This document shows positions 36,664 to 45,952 of a DNA stretch of 64,000 bases, piece by piece. The notes beneath the pieces were generated by a model. That model worked only from the letters and a program-made list of their open reading frames with translations, made no database searches and was not told the DNA's origin. The first letter of the stretch is position 1. Every line of letters begins with the position of its first letter. The stretch covers positions 1 to 64,000 of the forward strand of contig CAZNMS010000001.1 of the NCBI GenBank assembly GCA_964573505.1, read 5' to 3'. Position numbers and translations under genes: made by a program. The stretch comes from AM-0621 sp964573505 (GTDB lineage Bacteria > Planctomycetota > Planctomycetia > Planctomycetales > Planctomycetaceae).

Positions 36664-36841
36664 CAGTAGCTGTTCTTCGTAAGTTGGCAGATTGCGAGTT
36701 GCAGCAGATTGATTCGTAATAATGTCGCATCGACTTTGGTCGTCACTCAGTGGTGGCGGCCAGTCGGGCGAGTTGCTTGGTATCCTTCGTCGAGTGCGAT
36801 GAAGGTTCCCTTTTAGGTATAGAAAACTTCGGAGTCTGAAA

Positions 36842-38338
36842 TTGGACGCCGCTTTGCAAGCTATTAATCGAGCGATTCAACTCATCGTTCCGGAAGTCAT
36901 TCTCATCGCTACGGTGTGTATTGCTTTCGCGATCAGCCCATTCTTGGTCAATGATCGAGGCCAATCGGTTGGTGGCCTGCGAAACCGATGGGGTGTCATT
37001 TCGCTGTTCGGCCTGCTCTCGGCTGCGTTGGTTTGGTGGAACACGCCTTTGGAAGTGGTGACGAGCGGCCCGTTCCAGATGGATCAACTCGTTTGGTACA
37101 CACGATTGTTATCGTTTGGACTGGGGACGGTGTTGATTCTGGTGATGTGGGGGCAAGTTGAGGACAGTGTCTCGGGCGAGTGTTTGGCATGCTTGCTGAC
37201 AACGCTAGCCGGTGCGAATTTGGTTGCGGCCGCAAATGACTTGATTGGGCTATTTCTTGCACTTGAGTTGGTGAGCATTCCCACTTACGTGCTTCTGTAT
37301 TTGCCGCGCCGTGATAATGCGAGCCGAGAAGCAACGATCAAATACTTCTTGTTGAGCATCTTCTCATCCGGGCTGTTGTTGTTTGGATTGACATATTTAT
37401 TTGGTGTTGGTGGTACGACGAACCTCAGTGGGATTCATGAAAAGCTGAAGACAGGTCTCGGAGATGCGGGGCCGATTCTCGTAGTCGCCATCGGGATGAT
37501 CATTGCCGGGCTTGGCTTTCGAATGACGGCGGTGCCTTTTCACTTTTATGCGCCGGATGTGTTTCAGGGAATTGCACCTGCTGCGGCCGGGATGCTGTCG
37601 GTCGTGCCAAAGATTGTGGGTCTGGTTGGTCTGTTTCGAGTGGCTCAGTGTATTAGTTGGTTCTCATCGGCACTGGGCACTTCCTCAATTGCAACGGTCG
37701 CTGGACTTTCAGTGCTGACGATGCTTGGAGGAAACCTGCTCGCTCTGCGGCAGCGTAACATCGCCCGCATGATGGCGTATTCGAGCATTGCACATGCCGG
37801 GTACATGCTCGCGGGCTTTGCGGTGATTACCACTGGGGCAACTGTCAGTGCTTGGGGAGCGGTGCTCTTCTATTTGACAACCTACGGATTCGCGACTGTT
37901 GGAGTATTTGGAGTTCTGGTAGCAATTGGCGACTCACGCAAACCGAGTTTGAATCTTGATGATTTAGCAGGCCTCAGTAAGTCCCATCCGGTTGCGGCAA
38001 TACTGCTGGCAGTCGTGCTGTTTGGACTTTCGGGACTACCGCCGACAGCGGGATTCTTGGGTAAGTTAAACTTGTTCCTCACCGCTTGGGCGCAGGGGAC
38101 AGAGTTAGGTCCGTGGTTGGCAATGGCAATGGCGTTGAATGCCGCGATCTCGGCTTGGTATTACTTGCGATTGGTTGCGACGATGTATCTACAGCCGAAT
38201 AGCCAACTGGGAAGTAACAAGCTGCAGGTCCCCGCCTTGATCGGCGCTGGTATCTCTGCGACGGCAACCTTGGGGTTCTTTGTTGCTCCGGGTTGGTTAT
38301 GGAGTGTGGCAGAAGGCGTCGGGAAGTTGGTCAGTTAG
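36842..38338 (+). CDS. nuoN: NADH-quinone oxidoreductase subunit N
   Basis: Third antiporter-like subunit, 498 residues and about 14 helices; last gene of the operon. Family motif GFRMTAVPFHFYAPDVFQGI carries the helix-7 region and LALELVSIPTYVLLYLPR the helix-5 Glu. The start is a TTG at 36842 with GGAG seven bases upstream; no ATG is available near the expected N-terminus. A gap of about 180 nt separates it from nuoM, the longest inside the operon. Confidence 0.95.
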   Translation: MDAALQAINRAIQLIVPEVILIATVCIAFAISPFLVNDRGQSVGGLRNRWGVISLFGLLSAALVWWNTPLEVVTSGPFQMDQLVWYTRLLSFGLGTVLILVMWGQVEDSVSGECLACLLTTLAGANLVAAANDLIGLFLALELVSIPTYVLLYLPRRDNASREATIKYFLLSIFSSGLLLFGLTYLFGVGGTTNLSGIHEKLKTGLGDAGPILVVAIGMIIAGLGFRMTAVPFHFYAPDVFQGIAPAAAGMLSVVPKIVGLVGLFRVAQCISWFSSALGTSSIATVAGLSVLTMLGGNLLALRQRNIARMMAYSSIAHAGYMLAGFAVITTGATVSAWGAVLFYLTTYGFATVGVFGVLVAIGDSRKPSLNLDDLAGLSKSHPVAAILLAVVLFGLSGLPPTAGFLGKLNLFLTAWAQGTELGPWLAMAMALNAAISAWYYLRLVATMYLQPNSQLGSNKLQVPALIGAGISATATLGFFVAPGWLWSVAEGVGKLVS

Positions 38339-38513
38339 CGCGAGAGCCATAGGCTTGCTATTCATCACGCCGACTGAATAGAGACGGCTAGCGAAGAGAA
38401 TTGAGTTGCAGGTATCCGCAGAGTGTGGAGTTTACTTTTCCGTAACTCTTGCGCCAGGACATCGGGCGTTCGACCTGTTGCGGTTTTGCTGCAGCAAAGA
38501 AGCTATTTGAAAT

Positions 38514-38537
38514 AACGGCCCAGTGATGGGCCGTTTT
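38514..38537 (+). terminator. Intrinsic terminator after the nuo operon
   Basis: Stem AACGGCCCA (38514-38522), loop GTGA, TGGGCCGTT (38527-38535), then further T bases. It is about 175 nt after nuoN and 20 nt before the next start codon, so it could also act as an attenuator for that gene. Confidence 0.75.
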
Positions 38538-38557
38538 GCATTTCAGGGGGGAGCAAG

Positions 38558-39079
38558 ATGATTCTCTCGCGACTGGCGTTCTTGTTCGTTGCTCTCGGTT
38601 TGATCGGATCGCCCGGGGTAGGCGCTCCTCCGGCTAATGACGCGACCAAAGGCAGTGCTACAGCCTCCGAGCCTAGGCGTGAGTTGTTTTCTGGCAAGGT
38701 TGTATTGGCGCAGGATGCACTGAAGAAACGCGGTATCAAAGTCGCGGAGGAGATGAAGGCTCAGGCGGTGTTGGAGCTTGAATCGGGAGAGTTGATACCA
38801 ATAGCCGCTGATTGGCGCGGTCGGGCGTTCTATCAGGATTCGCAACTACGCAATCGAAGGGTTGAATTGGTCGGGTATCGACGGCCGGGGATTCCTTATC
38901 TGCAAGTCCTGAATGTCTTCACCTTCAATGAAAAGAACGAGCGGCAGGACACGGACTATTGGTGCGACATCTGCTCGATCCCGATGTACGAGATCAAGGA
39001 ATGCGAGTGTTGCCAGGGATCAATCCGCCTGAGATTTCGGCCGGGGAAGCTGCCGAGTTACGTGGAGTCGCCCAAGTAG
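38558..39079 (+). CDS. Exported Cys-rich hypothetical protein
   Basis: Protein of 173 residues with a signal peptide (LSRLAFLFVALGLIGSPGVGA). The middle has no recognised fold. The C-terminal 45 residues hold six cysteines in YWCDICSIPMYEIKECECCQ, spaced CXXC and CXCC, suggesting a metal site or disulfides in the periplasm. The motif could also hold a small Fe-S or zinc centre. A strong AGGGGGGAG ribosome site precedes ATG 38558, immediately after a terminator-like hairpin. Function unknown. Confidence 0.75.
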   Translation: MILSRLAFLFVALGLIGSPGVGAPPANDATKGSATASEPRRELFSGKVVLAQDALKKRGIKVAEEMKAQAVLELESGELIPIAADWRGRAFYQDSQLRNRRVELVGYRRPGIPYLQVLNVFTFNEKNERQDTDYWCDICSIPMYEIKECECCQGSIRLRFRPGKLPSYVESPK

Positions 39080-39617
39080 TACATGTTGCAGGCAGTTTGG
39101 GTGCGAGCGTTTTGCCGCCTTACGGTTGCGACTCGGCGGTTCTGCGACGGCCGCCTGTTGCATCTGAATAACTGGATCAGATGCTTGGTCCTAGATGGCA
39201 CCGGGACTACGCGGGCTTGCGTATATAGATTGGACGCCTCACGTGCATGGCATACCGCCGCTGAGCGCGCTCGCCAGAAGTTTGCGGTCAAACGGGCGAT
39301 TTCTATATTGATAGTGAGTCGGCACGAGCGACCAGAAGCAACGAGATAACCCATCTTCTCGAGTGTCGTCTCAGTAATGGGCCAAGCACTGCATTGTGGT
39401 AATATCTCGGCTTGCAAGAGTATTGGCGCCTGCTTTGATTTTGAAACGCCTGTTGATAGAATCGTTGCCACTCTGAGCAGTGGCATTTTGCGATGCACGC
39501 TCCCGACTCTTAGGGTTATCGACGAAGCCCTTATATGTCATTGCAATGCTCGGCCCGGAGTGCGGTGAGGACGAATGGTCGTTCTCACGCTCTTTTTCCT
39601 GTCGAAAGGGTCGTGTA
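39080..39617. other. Gene-free stretch before the RoxA-like gene
   Basis: About 540 nt with no supported gene. One perfect 8-bp hairpin at 39160-39184 (GCATCTGA, nine-base loop, TCAGATGC) has no T-run. Upstream in-frame extension of the next gene from 39480 is open but reads as non-conserved sequence. Confidence 0.5.
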
Positions 39618-41408
39618 ATGAAGATTCGGAGTTGGTTGGTTCTATTTTTGATTGCAGCCGTTAGTGGCTGCGGTGGAAAGTCGGAGAAGGAGCCTAGTAA
39701 AGGTGGTTCGGGAGAAATGCCTTCGGCCGCATCATCTTCTCATGCTGAGAAGGATGTCGCGCCGCGGGCATATGTTTCTGATCGTCCAAAGTATGACAGT
39801 GCATCCGTGCCAGAATATCTGGATCAGGGTTGGGATCACGAGACGCGGATGCAATGGTGGTATACGAGCCAGGGCTCCCGGGTCCTGCAATACCAGTGGT
39901 TCTTGGCGCTTGAAGAAGCCGGAAGCGAGAAGTTGCTGAATTCAGCGGAGACCTATCAGCGACTGAGATTTGTTGAGTGGCCCGCAGATGAGAGTTGGAA
40001 TCCCGATGGGCTGCCGATTGGGTTTGCTCGTGATGTGGATAAGAAGACCGGAGTTGCATACTTCGGCTTCACTTGCTCGGCATGTCATACCGGGTTGATC
40101 GAGAAGGACGGTCGTAAATGGATCATTGAAGGCGGCCCGGCACACTCAGACTTCAATGCATTCGTGACTGAAATTGGCGCGGCCCTCAAGAAGACTCGCG
40201 ATGACAATGCAAAGTTTGCTCGGTTTGCAAAGCGGGTGCTGCCTCCGGATGCGCCGCAGTCGGTGTCAGATGCCCTCCTGAAGGATCTTGAGATTACTGA
40301 GGCCAATCTGGGTGCTCGTATCAAGGCGAATGAACCGCCTCATCCGAATGGATATGCGAGATTGGACGCCTTCGGAAATATTTTCAACGAAGGTTCGGTT
40401 TTCGCAATCAACGTTCCTGAGAACGTGAAGCCATCGAATGCTCCAGTTTCATACCCAGTCGTTTGGGACGCTCCGCAGCATAAGATTATCCAATGGAATG
40501 GAGCAGCGGTTAATGCGGGCATCGGGCCTTATACCCGTAACATCGGCGAGGTCGTCGGCGTCTTTGGCGATCTCCGAGTATCAAAGCGTGAGACCCTGAT
40601 TCTAGGTACTGAGAAGTTACAGTACGATCATCACATTGATGTTGGGGCACTTGAGCATCTCGAAGAGATCCTGACGACGCTTTGGTCGCCGAAGTGGCCG
40701 GAAGATGTTCTGGGTAAGCTTGATTCTGAAAAGGCCGCACGCGGAAAACTGCACTACGACCAACACTGCTTGCAGTGTCATAACGTAATTGCCGACCGCA
40801 CCGATCCGAAGCGATTCATTGGCGAGAAGATGATTCCGGTTGCGGAGACGGGCACTGACCCGTTGGCGGCTACCAATCCGCTCGAGAGTAAGTCAAAGAC
40901 GGGTATTCTTGAGGGTATGACGGTTCTCCCGCTGTTGAAGGTGCTGCCCGCAACAGGAATTCTGGGGGGCGAGTTTGCGGATGAGGCGCCGACGGCTCAA
41001 GTGGTTGGAAATGGTGTTATTGGAATTCTCCGCGAGGAGCGTCCGACGAAACTCGTTACGGGGCTGCCGGCTTATGTGAAGGCGGCGAAGGCTAATCCGG
41101 CAAAGACGACGGCTAGCTATAAGGCACGTCCGCTGAACGGCATTTGGGCATCAGCCCCGTTCTTGCATAACGGCTCGGTACCGAATCTTGCAGAGCTGCT
41201 GAAGAAGCCGGCAGAGCGAGTTGCGAAGTTCCGAGTGGGTAGTTGGGAAATGGATGCAGCCAATGTTGGCTTCTCAACTGCTGAAGGGCCCCATACGAGC
41301 GAGTTTGATACTTCGCTGCCCGGCAACTCGAACGCGGGTCATGATCATGGCGCAGGTCTAACGGCTGAGCAGAAGAGCGAATTGATCGAGTACATCAAGG
41401 GACTCTAA
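39618..41408 (+). CDS. Di-haem cytochrome c lipoprotein, RoxA/cytochrome c peroxidase-like
   Basis: Protein of 596 residues. A lipoprotein signal (SWLVLFLIAAVSGC) is followed by a polar linker. Two haem c motifs, CSACH at Cys153 and CLQCH at Cys384, are far apart as in the di-haem peroxidase/rubber oxygenase (RoxA-like) superfamily. The C-terminal part has YKARPLNGIWASAPFLHNGSVPNL, a segment shared by this group. A His-rich stretch (GHDHGAG) is near the end. It may be an oxygenase or peroxidase acting on organic polymers or peroxides at the cell surface; the substrate is not predictable. ATG 39618 follows AAAGGG; the open frame back to 39480 lacks any signal peptide logic. Confidence 0.8.
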   Translation: MKIRSWLVLFLIAAVSGCGGKSEKEPSKGGSGEMPSAASSSHAEKDVAPRAYVSDRPKYDSASVPEYLDQGWDHETRMQWWYTSQGSRVLQYQWFLALEEAGSEKLLNSAETYQRLRFVEWPADESWNPDGLPIGFARDVDKKTGVAYFGFTCSACHTGLIEKDGRKWIIEGGPAHSDFNAFVTEIGAALKKTRDDNAKFARFAKRVLPPDAPQSVSDALLKDLEITEANLGARIKANEPPHPNGYARLDAFGNIFNEGSVFAINVPENVKPSNAPVSYPVVWDAPQHKIIQWNGAAVNAGIGPYTRNIGEVVGVFGDLRVSKRETLILGTEKLQYDHHIDVGALEHLEEILTTLWSPKWPEDVLGKLDSEKAARGKLHYDQHCLQCHNVIADRTDPKRFIGEKMIPVAETGTDPLAATNPLESKSKTGILEGMTVLPLLKVLPATGILGGEFADEAPTAQVVGNGVIGILREERPTKLVTGLPAYVKAAKANPAKTTASYKARPLNGIWASAPFLHNGSVPNLAELLKKPAERVAKFRVGSWEMDAANVGFSTAEGPHTSEFDTSLPGNSNAGHDHGAGLTAEQKSELIEYIKGL

Positions 41409-41428
41409 GCGGCCAGACGGGATTGTGT

Positions 41429-41478
41429 CGGTCGTTAATCATTAGGGTCAGGAATACTGTGTATTAATGATCTGACCG
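41429..41478. repeat. Imperfect inverted repeat after the RoxA-like gene
   Basis: CGGTCGTTAATCATTA (41429-41444) and TAATGATCTGACCG (41465-41478) pair with a small bulge around a 20-nt loop. No T-run follows, so it may be a weak transcription end or an operator. Confidence 0.4.
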
Positions 41479-41628
41479 AGGTTGATTAGTGTCTGCGGCC
41501 CATTAGATCTGCTTCGAACTGCGCTGTTGATTGCGCAGGCGAGTGGTGCTCAGTAATCCGGTTGAAGTCGGGCTGCGAGGTCTGAGTGCCGCGATACGTG
41601 CGAGGCTATCTGTAGGTTAATTTTCGAA

Positions 41629-41710
41629 CCGTCGTCCGCTGCGCATTAAGAGTTGTTCGGTGCATTGAAGCTGGCGAACTCTTTCTGCGTGCGGACGGCG
41701 GTTTTTTCTT
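41629..41710 (+). terminator. Large structured RNA element ending in a T-run
   Basis: Outer stem CCGTCGTCCGC (41629 on) pairs with GCGGACGGCGG (ending 41701), with further GCGC/GCGT pairing next to it. Inside, AAGAGTTGTTCG pairs with CGAACTCTT around a 15-nt loop. TTTTTTCTTT follows at 41702. Two nested helices plus a T-run make a terminator, or the 3' part of a small RNA or attenuator for the lipase gene 170 nt downstream. Confidence 0.55.
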
Positions 41711-41878
41711 TGTGCTCGGCCTCATTGTTGAAGGGCGAGAATGGCACGCTGCGCGTTTTGTGTTTCGAGTCGTCGCAGAGTCGGCATTTGCGCGTTGTCG
41801 TGTGCTCATTTTCGCGCCCCGAATGAATGGTCGAGGCGCTTTTGATATGCGATCAAATTTCCTCAGAAGGATTTCATC

Positions 41879-42754
41879 ATGCCATTGACTAAGGAATTGT
41901 TGAGTCAGTCGATTCTCTTCTGTCGCTTCGCAGCGGCGGCTTATTTGGATCGCGATCCGAAAGGTGAAGTTGGCCTGACCGGTAAGAAAGCGGACAAGAC
42001 GCCGAAGCTAACCTGCGATCAGAGGTTTAATCCCGAGAGCACAGGGAACACGACTGATACCGAGGCGCTTGTTTGTTATTGGAATAACGACATCGTAATT
42101 GCGTTTCGGGGAACCGAGCCGACGTTTAAGGATATCTTCACCGACATGAATGGCGTGCTGACGCCGAATACGGATGCTGCATGGGGCGGCCAATTGCATT
42201 CGGGATTTCAAGCGGCGGCGAATTCGGTATATGAGCCAATTGTTAGATATGTGAAGCAGTTGCAAGAGTCGGATGATGGCGTGACTCGCCGAATCTTCGT
42301 TTGCGGTCACAGTTTGGGCGGGGCATTAGCGGTGATCACAGCGAGCCGATTGCTCAAGGATTCTCGGGTGAAGTGTCGGATTGCGGGCATCTTTACCTAT
42401 GGTGCACCTCGCGTCGGGGATGAAGCGTTCGCTGCCGCGTACCAGAAGACCCCGCTGAAAGAGGTCACTCATATGTGGGTCTCGGTCAAAGATCCTGTCG
42501 CTCGGGTTGCACCAGTGGCGATGGAATATCGGCATGTGATCCCTGAGCAGCATGTGCTGGAAGGCGGTAATACCGAGATGAAGAATCTTGATAAGGAAGC
42601 AAAAGACGCGATTGAGAAGAGTTGGATACCGAAAGTCGGATTCAAGGCGATTCAGGTCGGCGCGATTCTGCTCAACGCATGGAACTCGATGGACCCGAAG
42701 GAGCATTCGGTCGAGGCTTCATACCTGCAACAACTTGAGAAATTGAAGGTTTGA
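41879..42754 (+). CDS. Class 3 lipase family protein (alpha/beta hydrolase)
   Basis: Protein of 291 residues with the lipase class 3 fold. Nucleophile Ser145 lies in VCGHSLGGALAV; the oxyanion-side motif is IAFRGTEPTFKDIFTD. The acid is probably Asp in VSVKDPVARVAP and the base the His in MEYRHVIP. No signal peptide is visible, so it seems cytoplasmic or exported without a classical signal. Substrate (triacylglycerol, phospholipid or other ester) is unknown. AGAAGGA precedes ATG 41879. Monocistronic, behind the structured element at 41629-41710. Confidence 0.88.
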   Translation: MPLTKELLSQSILFCRFAAAAYLDRDPKGEVGLTGKKADKTPKLTCDQRFNPESTGNTTDTEALVCYWNNDIVIAFRGTEPTFKDIFTDMNGVLTPNTDAAWGGQLHSGFQAAANSVYEPIVRYVKQLQESDDGVTRRIFVCGHSLGGALAVITASRLLKDSRVKCRIAGIFTYGAPRVGDEAFAAAYQKTPLKEVTHMWVSVKDPVARVAPVAMEYRHVIPEQHVLEGGNTEMKNLDKEAKDAIEKSWIPKVGFKAIQVGAILLNAWNSMDPKEHSVEASYLQQLEKLKV

Positions 42755-43258
42755 TGCGAATTGGTTGTCTGAATTCGGGCTACGGGTTCGGTGTCTGTGC
42801 CGAGCACGGTGTGAGTTGAGCCCTCGGCGATTTCATCACGAGTTTCAGGTGAGCGAGTCAGGCGGCGGCGTCTTATGCGCCCGCAATGTGAGTTTTTCTC
42901 GTTGCGGTCAGTCATTCGACCCGCCGCATTTGATCCGTCTGCGGTTCGCTCGCTCGGACCAACTGACGTCGGTGTCCGGCTTGCTGTTATATGTCTCAAT
43001 TCAGACCGCGAGCCGTATAAAGGCGATAATGAAGAGTCTCGTCCGGTTGACTCATGCGAGTGAGGGGGCATACCGAATGACTGGAAGTGCTGCCGAGCGA
43101 CGGACAGGATGTCCGTCGTACTTCAATTGACGGCGTACTTTGGGAGTACGGCAACGCCGAGACGGACCGCGATTATTCGGGCAGGGATAGAGTGGGAAAT
43201 TGCAGCCTTTCTCATCGTTGTGATGAAAGGGACGGCCAACTGGCCCGAAGTCGCGGGG
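42755..43258. other. Gene-free stretch between convergent lipase and M14 genes
   Basis: About 500 nt without a supported gene. It contains a small palindrome at 43098-43118 (CGACGGACAGGATGTCCGTCG region, cited by position) and a hairpin near 43205-43229, neither followed by T-runs. Confidence 0.45.
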
Positions 43259-45256
43259 CTATTTCTGCGGTAGTGAAGTGAGCGTTGCGCGGACTTTTTG
43301 CTTGAGGGCTTCTGAGACGATTTCGTGCTCGAAGACTAATTGGGCGGCGGTTTGTTTTTCTTCCAGCGTTGAAGTCGGGATGCCGCAGAGTGCTTCGAAG
43401 AGATCAACGGTCATCAGCGCTCCGAAGATGCTGCGCTGAGGCTTCGGGCTGAGTTGCTGTCGCAAAAGTTGCACGGCTTGCTGCCGCGCGGCAATGGCTT
43501 GCTCCGGCTGATTGAGTCGCTCGTAGTCGGAGGCGATGCGATTCAAGACGCGACCTCGGTCGTGCGGCAGCGCGCAAGTGAGTTGCTGCTGAGCGAGCTT
43601 GATCGACTGCGAGTACTCCTTGCGATCACGATAGAACTGGCTCGCGATCTCGAAGGAGGCGGCCTGCTTCTCGAACGCTACATGGGGGAATTGCACGACG
43701 GCTTGCAGGTAGTCATTGATGCGCTGCGGCGTTGATGCGGGATCGGCAACGGCGACTTGCAGTCGTTGCACGGTTGCTGTCTGACGTTGCAACGTCGTTG
43801 CGTGTGAGTCCGCAAGCACGACATCGCAGTGTCGATGCGCGTCTACGAAACGCTTTTGAAACGCTCGCAGCAGCGTCATGAGATTGTTCGCTTCGACCCG
43901 GAGCACGGGAGCGGCATCCGCTTTGAGGTGCTCATTTAGCAGCGTCTCCGTTTCGGCAGGCTTGCTGCGATAGGTCTGAGTTGCCTTTGTCCGCAGCGCG
44001 ATTAGGTCGGCGTAGCTGTTGGCTCGGAGTGAACTCTCTTCGTCAGCGGAGAGGTGCGTTGTCCGCGTCCATGCAGCGAGCATCGACTCGCCGTAAGCTC
44101 GCGCCAATGCGGGAACGAGTTCAACGTCGCGCTGTATGTAGGGAACTTCGAGCGTCGCGGCGAAGACGGCTCGATCTCGGAGCGCGAAGTAGTGCGAGCT
44201 AATGCGGCGATCGACGGCATTCGGCTTCGCCGGGTTCGTCAAAAGGTTGAGCGGTGTCATCACGCGTTGCGGCCGCTCTTCTTTGATCCACTGAATGAAC
44301 TCATTGAGATTGTCTGACACATGCGGCACGCCGAGTCCCAAGAAGTGAAAGGCTTCGTGAACGTCTCCGCGAAGTGCCGGGCAGTGAAAGTCGAGTGCGT
44401 AGCGCACTTGCTGTGCTTCCGCCAATTCTTGAATCGCGAGAATCTCGGGATAGAGCGGCGACGGGCCGTAGTCGCGATTGTGATCGTGAGGAGCGCGGTT
44501 CTTGCCTTGATCACCGGCTTGCACGCCATCCTTATCAACGAGCGGGATTGCATAGAGGACATGCCGTTTGCGGAACTCAATACCGCTGGGCGAGTCCGAC
44601 ATCGCTGCGTGTAAGAATCCTTCCAGCACGAAACTGGCCATTGATTCGCAGGCATGATGCCGCGCGGTCACGACCATCGCGCGGACATCGCGACTCGGTT
44701 CGCCAATCTGCAGCAGTTCGATCGGTGTGCCGCGTCGCGTCTTCGTCAGTGTGTGCTGCGTCAAATGCGGATTCGTTTCATGCCACTTGATGAAGCGATC
44801 AAGATCGCGCTGCAGATAGGGAATCGCGACCGCAAAGCGGACGGTGAGATGCTCGGACGAGAAGTCGTAAGCGAACGACTCGCGCGGCTTCTCGGCGGGG
44901 TTGCTTGAGGTCGTTGCGTACTGGACGTGCTCAGCACCGAGCCAATTCCATGAGTCGCCGCCATCAACGCTGACCGCCGGTCCGCGCACGCCGATCATCG
45001 GTGAGCCGGCGAATGAGAACGTGACAGGTCCGGGCTCGGCCGCTTGAGCTTCGAAGTGCCAATAGAACCAAGATTGGCCGCCGCGCAGGTCGGGAGCTAA
45101 TTCAACGGCCCCGTCCGAGTTGCGAACGACGATCACATTGCCGCCCGGAAAGTTGCTGCGGATCTCAACTCGCGACTCCTTCGCAATAAGAGTTAGAGGC
45201 AGCAGCGCGAGCCAACACAACGAGGCCAGACAGAGGCGAGTCATCGGAGTCTTCAT
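43259..45256 (-). CDS. Secreted M14-family zinc carboxypeptidase with helical C-terminal domain
   Basis: Protein of about 665 residues. After a signal peptide (LCLASLCWLALLPLTLIA) comes an N-terminal beta domain and an M14 catalytic domain like the cytosolic carboxypeptidase group. Zinc ligands are the HXXE in TARHHACES and the His in ALDFHCPALRGD; the catalytic Glu is probably in AATLEVPYIQ. From about residue 430 the sequence is helical and TPR-like (YSQSIKLAQQQL, PEQAIAARQQAVQLL). It should trim C-terminal residues from peptides outside the cytoplasm. The start is uncertain; 45256 gives the most regular signal peptide, and in-frame ATGs exist at 45244, 45286 and 45388. Confidence 0.82.
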   Translation of the reverse strand: MKTPMTRLCLASLCWLALLPLTLIAKESRVEIRSNFPGGNVIVVRNSDGAVELAPDLRGGQSWFYWHFEAQAAEPGPVTFSFAGSPMIGVRGPAVSVDGGDSWNWLGAEHVQYATTSSNPAEKPRESFAYDFSSEHLTVRFAVAIPYLQRDLDRFIKWHETNPHLTQHTLTKTRRGTPIELLQIGEPSRDVRAMVVTARHHACESMASFVLEGFLHAAMSDSPSGIEFRKRHVLYAIPLVDKDGVQAGDQGKNRAPHDHNRDYGPSPLYPEILAIQELAEAQQVRYALDFHCPALRGDVHEAFHFLGLGVPHVSDNLNEFIQWIKEERPQRVMTPLNLLTNPAKPNAVDRRISSHYFALRDRAVFAATLEVPYIQRDVELVPALARAYGESMLAAWTRTTHLSADEESSLRANSYADLIALRTKATQTYRSKPAETETLLNEHLKADAAPVLRVEANNLMTLLRAFQKRFVDAHRHCDVVLADSHATTLQRQTATVQRLQVAVADPASTPQRINDYLQAVVQFPHVAFEKQAASFEIASQFYRDRKEYSQSIKLAQQQLTCALPHDRGRVLNRIASDYERLNQPEQAIAARQQAVQLLRQQLSPKPQRSIFGALMTVDLFEALCGIPTSTLEEKQTAAQLVFEHEIVSEALKQKVRATLTSLPQK

Positions 45257-45952
45257 TCGGGAGATGAGGGCGGGTTGTGCTCGCATTTCAGGTCCAGTTC
45301 GCGACGCGCGGTTGATTGTTCTTTGAGTTGTTTGCATCCATCGGGCGGTGGCGGTTGCAGAGACGTTTGCTCGAAACGACAGAGCCATCTGGGCACAGCA
45401 AAGAGAAGACGGTTAGGGATAGCCGAGGAGTAACTTCCCGATTTGGCATCGCGTAGGTCGGGCGCCTACGTCCGACAGCGACGCAGCACGGATGTAGGCA
45501 ACTCATGATTTCTCACAACTCGCGAATATGGTCGCGGGCGAGCAGCGGGAGAAATCAGCTTGATTCACGCCCTTTTTAGGGTTTGCGCCAGCCACATGGG
45601 ATCGCTGATGGAGTGGCGCTGGTCCAGCTGAGGTTGGCAGGAAGCGGCACTTTGCGGCTTCGCTCAACTGCAACCATGCCGCTGATTTTCTCTCCTCGCT
45701 TGTGGGGTGAGCAGCAACTCGGAGCGCGTCAAAGTCTGTCCGAGAAGTGGGAAAGGCATCCCGCCTGTCGGCAGAGGTCATCCGATCTGGAATAATTCTG
45801 ACAGTCTGGAAGCCTATCCCACGACCTTTTCGGACAGGCTCCTAACATTGGCCCTCCACTTTAGAACTGCGCCCGGATCGCAGAGACCGAGTGCTCCTGA
45901 ACTCGAGGATTCTTTTGGATCGGATTCAACCTTGTCACGAAACGGCAATCGC
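45257..45952. other. Divergent spacer between M14 peptidase and earP
   Basis: About 700 nt with no supported gene. It holds an inverted repeat at 45736-45837 and a weak GTAGG/CTACG palindromic stretch near 45453-45500. Promoters for both neighbours should be here but none was assigned. Confidence 0.45.
45736..45837. repeat. Inverted repeat upstream of earP
   Basis: CTGTCCGAGAAGTGGGAAAG (45736 on) and the inverted CTATCCCACGACCTTTTCGG ending at 45837 enclose about 55 nt. Arms are imperfect. Another repeat of the facing-hairpin type. Confidence 0.65.

Noticed and set aside
29538..36842. Separate transcription units within the nuo genes because of 80-180 nt gaps
   Set aside because: No terminator-like hairpin was seen in the gaps and gene order is the standard A to N, so one operon is simpler.
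39480..39617. Upstream extension of the RoxA-like protein
   Set aside because: A lipoprotein signal peptide starts at 39618 with a ribosome site; extra residues would bury it.
38339..43258. tRNA or other structural RNA genes in the long spacers
   Set aside because: No cloverleaf with a GGTTCGA-type arm was found in any of the spacers scanned by eye.
42755..43258. Replication origin or terminus at the skew change
   Set aside because: No DnaA-box cluster, dif-like site or dnaA/gidA genes were recognised; only the skew itself is reported.
45707..45952. 82-codon N-terminal extension of EarP
   Set aside because: Family alignment by eye starts at MRRWDIF; the extension covers an inverted repeat and is not conserved-looking.
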